Part shown: positions 7,601 to 9,463 of the stretch, piece by piece | Numbering within the stretch: position 1 is the first letter of the stretch | Layout: the number at the start of each line of letters is the position of its first letter | Assembly: GCA_002449555.1 (NCBI GenBank) | Contig: DJXA01000237.1 | Span: forward strand, 1 to 9,463 | DNA from: Atopobiaceae bacterium UBA7016 | GTDB taxonomy: Bacteria; Actinomycetota; Coriobacteriia; Coriobacteriales; Atopobiaceae | Direction: 5' to 3' | Length of the DNA: 9,463 bases | Made by a program: the position numbers and the translations under genes | The notes under the pieces: generated by a model | What the model was told of the DNA's origin: nothing | What the model saw: the letters and a program-made list of their open reading frames with translations, nothing else | Database searches by the model: none

Positions 7601-8197
7601 GCTGCCATCGGAGGCAATGCCGTTGTTGGCGGCGCTCACGGTGTAGGTGCCGCCATTGAAGGTGAGCGCCGCAGTGGCGCCGCCCTTGATGCCGTTCTTG
7701 CATGCACTGCCATCGCAGGTAAGCGTGCCATCACCACAGAAGACGATTGACGAGCCCGACTTGGCCTTGATGCAGGCTCCCTCGAAGGCCTCCGCAATGG
7801 TGATGTCGCTGCTTGTCTCGTTGGCAGGATCCTCAAGATTGGTGAGGTGATTGTCTCCATCCAAGTGTATGGTCGCCGACGCAGTCTTCTTCACCACGAT
7901 GGGGGCCGTGCTCGACGAGGTGAGCGTAAGGTCGTTCAGAATGAGCGTGACGCCAGACACCCCCTTAGCAACCTCGATGTTTCCCTCTGAACAGCTTCCC
8001 TGCACCGTATACACGCCAGCCACATTGATGCTGAGCGTGGTGCCGGTAATGGTGTAGCCACTTCCCGGCTGTGTCTCGGTGATGCCATCATCCGAGAATG
8101 TCAGCACCGCGGTGGATGCTGCCCACGCCGTCTGGGCATAGCCCATGGTGAGCGTGAGCGCCAGGAGCAGCACCATCAATCTCTTAAACGCCTTCAC
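4286..8197 (-). CDS. Cthe_2159-type carbohydrate-binding surface protein with wall-binding repeats and a BspA-like tail
   Basis: This gene encodes 1303 residues. The start is GTG at 8197, behind GGAAGGGGG, and residues 1-26 form a signal peptide (likely cleavage after AQTAWA). Residues about 27-520 form a beta-helix with rungs such as LTINGGTFDLDVQGDGI and GDDGMHA, typical of the DUF4353/Cthe_2159 family. Clostridium thermocellum Cthe_2159 binds cellulose and pectin-like glycans with stacked calcium sites. A Gly-rich insert lies at 390-418. Next come two rounds of a Cys-rich segment (YTCTSCG at 583-589, YTCPDCG at 748-754) followed by a repeat of about 105 residues (615-722, 794-900). Residues 903-1117 are ten GW/YYF wall-binding units. 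Unusually, an acidic linker (1118-1166) and a BspA-type cap with two decayed repeats (1167-1303) follow. The protein is probably wall-attached and glycan-binding; no catalytic site is seen. The target glycan is unknown. Confidence 0.9.
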   Translation of the reverse strand: MKAFKRLMVLLLALTLTMGYAQTAWAASTAVLTFSDDGITETQPGSGYTITGTTLSINVAGVYTVQGSCSEGNIEVAKGVSGVTLILNDLTLTSSSTAPIVVKKTASATIHLDGDNHLTNLEDPANETSSDITIAEAFEGACIKAKSGSSIVFCGDGTLTCDGSACKNGIKGGATAALTFNGGTYTVSAANNGIASDGSLVINAGVYDIDAGNDGIKSVPDVDDLESVGSLTINGGTFDLDVQGDGISAEADLTINGGSFDIYTYQGHSVWNDSLSESLSCKGIKASGDREGVESALAITGGDFTLDCGDDAVHSDGSIMVTGGTFDIKTGDDGMHADTSLTLGVEGSSVARDPDVYVYSSYEGLEGETVTIYSGRYYVVASDDGINAAGGSSSGTDPGHNPWDPWGGGPGGGGQGGSSNCKIDIYGGDVFVNCTGDGIDSNGDLNLYGGNLNVFSQGRGGDNSPYDCDGTWLISGATVFGAGANQMNERPGGSSQRYFTQTTQRTAGTVLDVSYGGSKVYSTKVPRAISYLIYSDPSMTSTNCSVATASSVSACASDDWAHSWNDGVVTAPATSDTKGVITYTCTSCGKVETQSIPALASVPACEHDAGAVEPDKGYEVSFVVGEGASIDVYYTQDYAAPSESGVTSGVSRSSDTGMPDSSGGGQVNFAIVLEDGYALAGDPTVEGTYKALKDISAETGIAHAWRVTKVESGLTITVPTTTCAHQSVTAADLTWTWADDLSAVTLSYTCPDCGSHIQMAADLTSELTDSDTITFTTSALVGETTFTDSRTAAPFVVTFAGDEGVKAVNVYYSQDYATASEKGATTAVARDGDTGCPVVDGSGQVNFAIVLADGYELASVTPTAGTYKNLKDISVDAGVDNAYRMTKVTAGGTVEIVTIEKEVLPEGWYDFGDGAKGYVKNGALVKGWLDLDGGKYWFDEQTGKMATGWTDLVVDGKTMHYYFRPSGNLARGAWADIDGRKYWFRASGNMATGWATIDGKKYYFDEGGQMVTGWRDIVNDNGVTNHYYFRPSGAMATEWATIDGASYYFRPSGNMATGFCDVVSDAYKRYFDEGGRMLTGWQTINGQTYYFRASGAMQTGTATIDGTEYVFSDKGVLIEEQVTLAAAAPDVAPEGDVAAEAAEAEVDMPDGSMPNEAEAETDGLDVLFEGTCGDCVWTVDSKGVLTIGPAEGQDEGTLADAPATDGEVEAAGVFGWLDPEIAPQVKRVVVLEGTKAGKSLSGAFAGLENLEFADLSGLDATDAEGLEALGEYTGLKDLEGTDILVLLFDGCEKLSEVILTLEA
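4847..5491 (-). repeat. Cell-wall-binding repeat cassette of gene B
   Basis: Residues 903-1117 hold about ten tandem units, starting at GWYDFGDGAKGYVKNGALV and ending at YVFSDKGVL. Unit order and irregular units (for example MHYYFRPSGNLARGAW and SDAYKRYFDEGGRMLTGW) match the gene C cassette one for one. This shows the whole block was copied as a unit and not built repeat by repeat. Here the cassette is internal, since about 186 residues follow it. Confidence 0.85.
5498..6355 (-). repeat. Tandem pair of about 105-residue domains in gene B
   Basis: Residues 615-722 (6032-6355) and 794-900 (5498-5818) are copies. Shared landmarks are VYY(T/S)QDYA, (S/A)RxxDTG, GQVNFAIVL.DGY.LA, GTYK.LKDIS and R.TKV. 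The segment between them carries CAH...YTCPDCG; a comparable CxxC segment lies ahead of the first copy. I do not recall a Pfam name for this domain. I believe similar segments follow Cthe_2159-type domains in other gut bacterial surface proteins, and the Cys/His spacing could bind a metal. Confidence 0.6.
6638..8119 (-). other. Cthe_2159-type carbohydrate-binding beta-helix of gene B
   Basis: Residues 27-520 contain recurring rungs of the form (L/I)xI.GG.(F/Y)D followed by an acidic turn: NNGI (191), GNDGI (212), GDGI (244), GDDAV (309), GDDGM (331), SDDGI (382) and GDGI (436). In this family the acidic turns are associated with calcium sites stacked along a right-handed parallel helix. The Gly/Trp-rich stretch at 390-418 (around NPWDPWGGGPGGGG) is a flexible insert in the helix. 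Confidence 0.8.
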
Positions 8198-8404
8198 AAA
8201 GACCCCCTTCCGTTAGAAACCTCAAGTAAGAAGCCGAGAGTGCGATGGAGCACTTGGCCCCTGTGTTACCGATGCTAAGTGTGCGTCAATATGCGTCTAG
8301 GCATGCAATTGAGTACAAAGAAGGCATATTACTTAAGACGTTATACTCTCAGGGCTCAAGGCGACGGTAAGCGCAACAACCTGCGTTGACGGAAGGCTTC
8401 CCGG
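8198..8404 (-). other. Leader and promoter region of gene B
   Basis: This stretch of about 200 bases between the gene C terminator and gene B has no supportable gene. Its AT-rich core (about 8281-8346) has several -10-like boxes on the minus strand. The best-spaced pair I find is TTGTAC (8318-8313) and GCATAT (8294-8289) with an 18-base spacer; TATAAC (near 8344-8339) and TAATAT are alternatives without a good -35 box. No riboswitch or conserved RNA fold is recognised. Confidence 0.3.
8203..8211 (-). promoter_or_regulatory. Ribosome binding site of gene B
   Basis: The minus strand reads GGAAGGGGG, five bases before GTG at 8197. It supports the GTG start, which places a basic n-region (MKAFKR) directly before the hydrophobic core of the signal peptide. 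Confidence 0.75.
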
Positions 8405-8456
8405 TAAAAGAGAGGGACGCCACCTCTCCACGCATTGTGGTGGAGGAAACGTCCCT
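8405..8456 (-). terminator. Terminator after gene C
   Basis: A two-tier hairpin lies 22 bases after the gene C stop. The outer stem AGGGACG/CGTCCCT is formed by 8450-8456 with 8413-8419, and the inner stem CTCCAC/GTGGAG by 8440-8445 with 8426-8431, around an eight-base loop. On the minus strand it is followed by CTCTTTTACC, giving a fair U-tract. This is the clearest terminator in the window. Confidence 0.75.
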
Positions 8457-8478
8457 TCCAATCCCAATCCTAGAAAAC

Positions 8479-9463
8479 CTACCTTACCAGCACGCCCTTA
8501 TCGGTGAACGTGTACGCCTTGCCATCGATGGTGGCGGTCCCGGTCTGCATCGCTCCGGAGGCGCGGAAGTAGTAGGTGTTGCCGCCGATCTGCTGCCAGC
8601 CGGTGAGCATCCTGCCCTGCTCGTCGAAGTAGCGCTTGTAGGCGTCGTCGGTCACGTCGGTGAAGCCCGTCGCCATGTTGCCGGAGGGGCGGAAGTAGTA
8701 GCTCGCGCCGTCGATCTGCGCCCAGCCGGTCGCCATGGAGCCGCTCGGGCGGAAGTAGTAGTGGTTCGTCACGCCGGCGTCGTTCGCTATGTCGCGCCAG
8801 CCGGTGACCATCTGGCCACTTTCGTCGAAGAAGTACTTCTTGTCGACGCCGCCGTCGCTGATCGTGGCCCAGCCGGTGGCCATGTTGCCGGAGGGCCTGA
8901 AGTAGTAGTTGGCGCCGTCGATGGTCGCCCAGGTCGAGCGCGCGAGGTTGCCGCTCGGGTGGAAGTAGTAGTGCATCTCCTTGCCGTCCACCACGAGGTC
9001 GGTCCAGCCCACGGCCATCTTGCCGGTGGACTGGTCGAACCAGTACTTGGCGCCGCCCAGGTCGAACCAGCCCCTGGCCAGGGCGCCGTTCTTGACATAG
9101 CCCTTGGAGCCATCGGGGAAGGTATACCAGCCCTCGGGCAGGGGCTCGCGCTCCGCCTTGAGGTAGGCGTCGGCGACGCCGGCGCGCGAGGCCGCGATCT
9201 CTCCGGCCGCGTACCACGCCCGGTCGGCCTCGGACCACCAGTCGGCGTGGCCGTTCACCTCGTACGCAGGGAGCTCGGCGAGGACCGGGGCGGTGACTCC
9301 CTCCCCCACGCGCAGCTCGGCGAGGGAGGTGCAGCCGTAGAACATGCCATTCATGCCCGTCACCGACGAGGTGTCCCAGCCGGAGAGGTCCAGGGAGGCG
9401 AGGGAGGAGCAGCCAGCGAACATCGATCCCATGACCGATACCGACGAGGTGTCCCAGCCGGAG
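8479..9463 (-). CDS. BspA-family leucine-rich repeat surface protein, C-terminal part (5' end outside window)
   Basis: The frame is open from the window edge to TAG at 8479, giving 327 codons. It starts inside a BspA/DUF285 repeat (SGWDTSSVSVMGSMF) and contains one more full repeat and part of a third. The conserved linker AELPAYEVNGHADWWSEAD follows, then ten GW/YYF wall-binding units ending DKGVLVR. Architecture and order match gene A from the last leucine-rich repeats onward, so A and C are paralogues. The protein ends with the wall-binding block and has no LPxTG or membrane anchor, so it probably attaches to the wall non-covalently. Its codons are more GC-rich than those of gene A: by hand, 47 of 60 bases at 9181-9240 are G or C, against 40 of 60 in the matching part of gene A (541-600). 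The ATG at 9432 is an internal Met, not the start. Confidence 0.9.
   Translation of the reverse strand, partial: SGWDTSSVSVMGSMFAGCSSLASLDLSGWDTSSVTGMNGMFYGCTSLAELRVGEGVTAPVLAELPAYEVNGHADWWSEADRAWYAAGEIAASRAGVADAYLKAEREPLPEGWYTFPDGSKGYVKNGALARGWFDLGGAKYWFDQSTGKMAVGWTDLVVDGKEMHYYFHPSGNLARSTWATIDGANYYFRPSGNMATGWATISDGGVDKKYFFDESGQMVTGWRDIANDAGVTNHYYFRPSGSMATGWAQIDGASYYFRPSGNMATGFTDVTDDAYKRYFDEQGRMLTGWQQIGGNTYYFRASGAMQTGTATIDGKAYTFTDKGVLVR
8488..9141 (-). repeat. Cell-wall-binding repeat cassette of gene C
   Basis: About ten units run from EGWYTFPDGSKGYVKNGALA to FTDKGVL, at the very end of the protein. One unit has a longer turn (ISDGGVDKKYFF) than its counterparts in A and B (IDGKKYWF, IDGKKYYF). 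This is the only complete terminal example in the window and can serve as the reference for how genes A and C end. Confidence 0.85.
9142..9303 (-). other. Conserved LRR-to-wall-repeat linker in gene C
   Basis: This 54-residue segment matches 494-655 in gene A, including VLAELP.YEVNGH.DWWS and the Ala-rich RAGVADAY stretch. It directly follows the last leucine-rich unit, whose end GCTSLAELRVGEGVT is also shared with gene A (GCTSLAEVRVGEAVT). Confidence 0.7.
9304..9463 (-). repeat. BspA/DUF285 leucine-rich repeats of gene C (end of a longer array)
   Basis: The sequence holds the end of one unit, a full unit (LDLSGWDTSSVTGMNGMF with GC.SL) and the start of the C-terminal cap. The pattern is the same 26-residue unit as in gene A, so the array almost certainly continues beyond the window edge. 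Confidence 0.8.

Noticed and set aside
6020..7750. Several plus-strand open frames of 118 to 232 codons opposite the gene B beta-helix
   Set aside because: They are low-complexity, Val/Ala/His-rich translations opposite a well-supported gene, without recognisable domains or convincing ribosome binding sites.
8198..8404. Riboswitch or small RNA in the gene B leader
   Set aside because: I find AT-rich promoter-like sequence but no recognisable conserved aptamer or strong stem other than the gene C terminator.

Overview
The window holds three genes, all read from the minus strand, for large exported surface proteins. It contains no enzyme, RNA gene, transposase or plus-strand gene that I can support. 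In transcription order (high to low coordinates) they are: gene C (8479 to beyond 9463), the C-terminal 327 codons of a BspA-type leucine-rich-repeat protein; gene B (8197 to 4286), a 1303-residue protein with a Cthe_2159-type carbohydrate-binding beta-helix; and gene A (4072 to below 1), the first 1357 codons of a BspA-type protein with two leucine-rich blocks. Genes B and C are each followed by a hairpin terminator. Genes A and B each start with a signal peptide behind an AGGGGG-type ribosome binding site. The genes therefore look like separate transcription units, not an operon.

All three proteins carry the same C-terminal-type cassette of aromatic GW/YYF cell-wall-binding repeats, related to choline- and glucan-binding repeats. 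The cassettes lie at 1-493, 4847-5491 and 8488-9141 in the same orientation. Stretches of them are still near-identical as DNA, and they are richer in GC than the sequence around them. No LPxTG sorting signal or C-terminal membrane anchor is visible, so attachment to the wall is probably non-covalent through these repeats. Genes A and C also share a conserved linker of about 54 residues between the leucine-rich repeats and the wall-binding repeats.

The most unusual points are these. Gene B continues past its wall-binding cassette into an acidic linker, a cap domain and two decayed repeats that look like the front end of a BspA-type gene. Gene A has the cap plus leucine-rich-repeat module twice, separated by a beta-rich spacer domain. 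GC content steps up at the shared cassettes.

High GC content, G-rich ribosome binding sites, and this pairing of 26-residue BspA/DUF285 repeats with GW/YYF repeats suggest a host-associated actinobacterium of the Coriobacteriia (Olsenella or Atopobium type). This is inferred from general style, not from a marker gene. The likely joint role is adhesion: binding host or plant glycans (gene B) and host proteins or other bacteria (genes A and C) while held on the cell wall.
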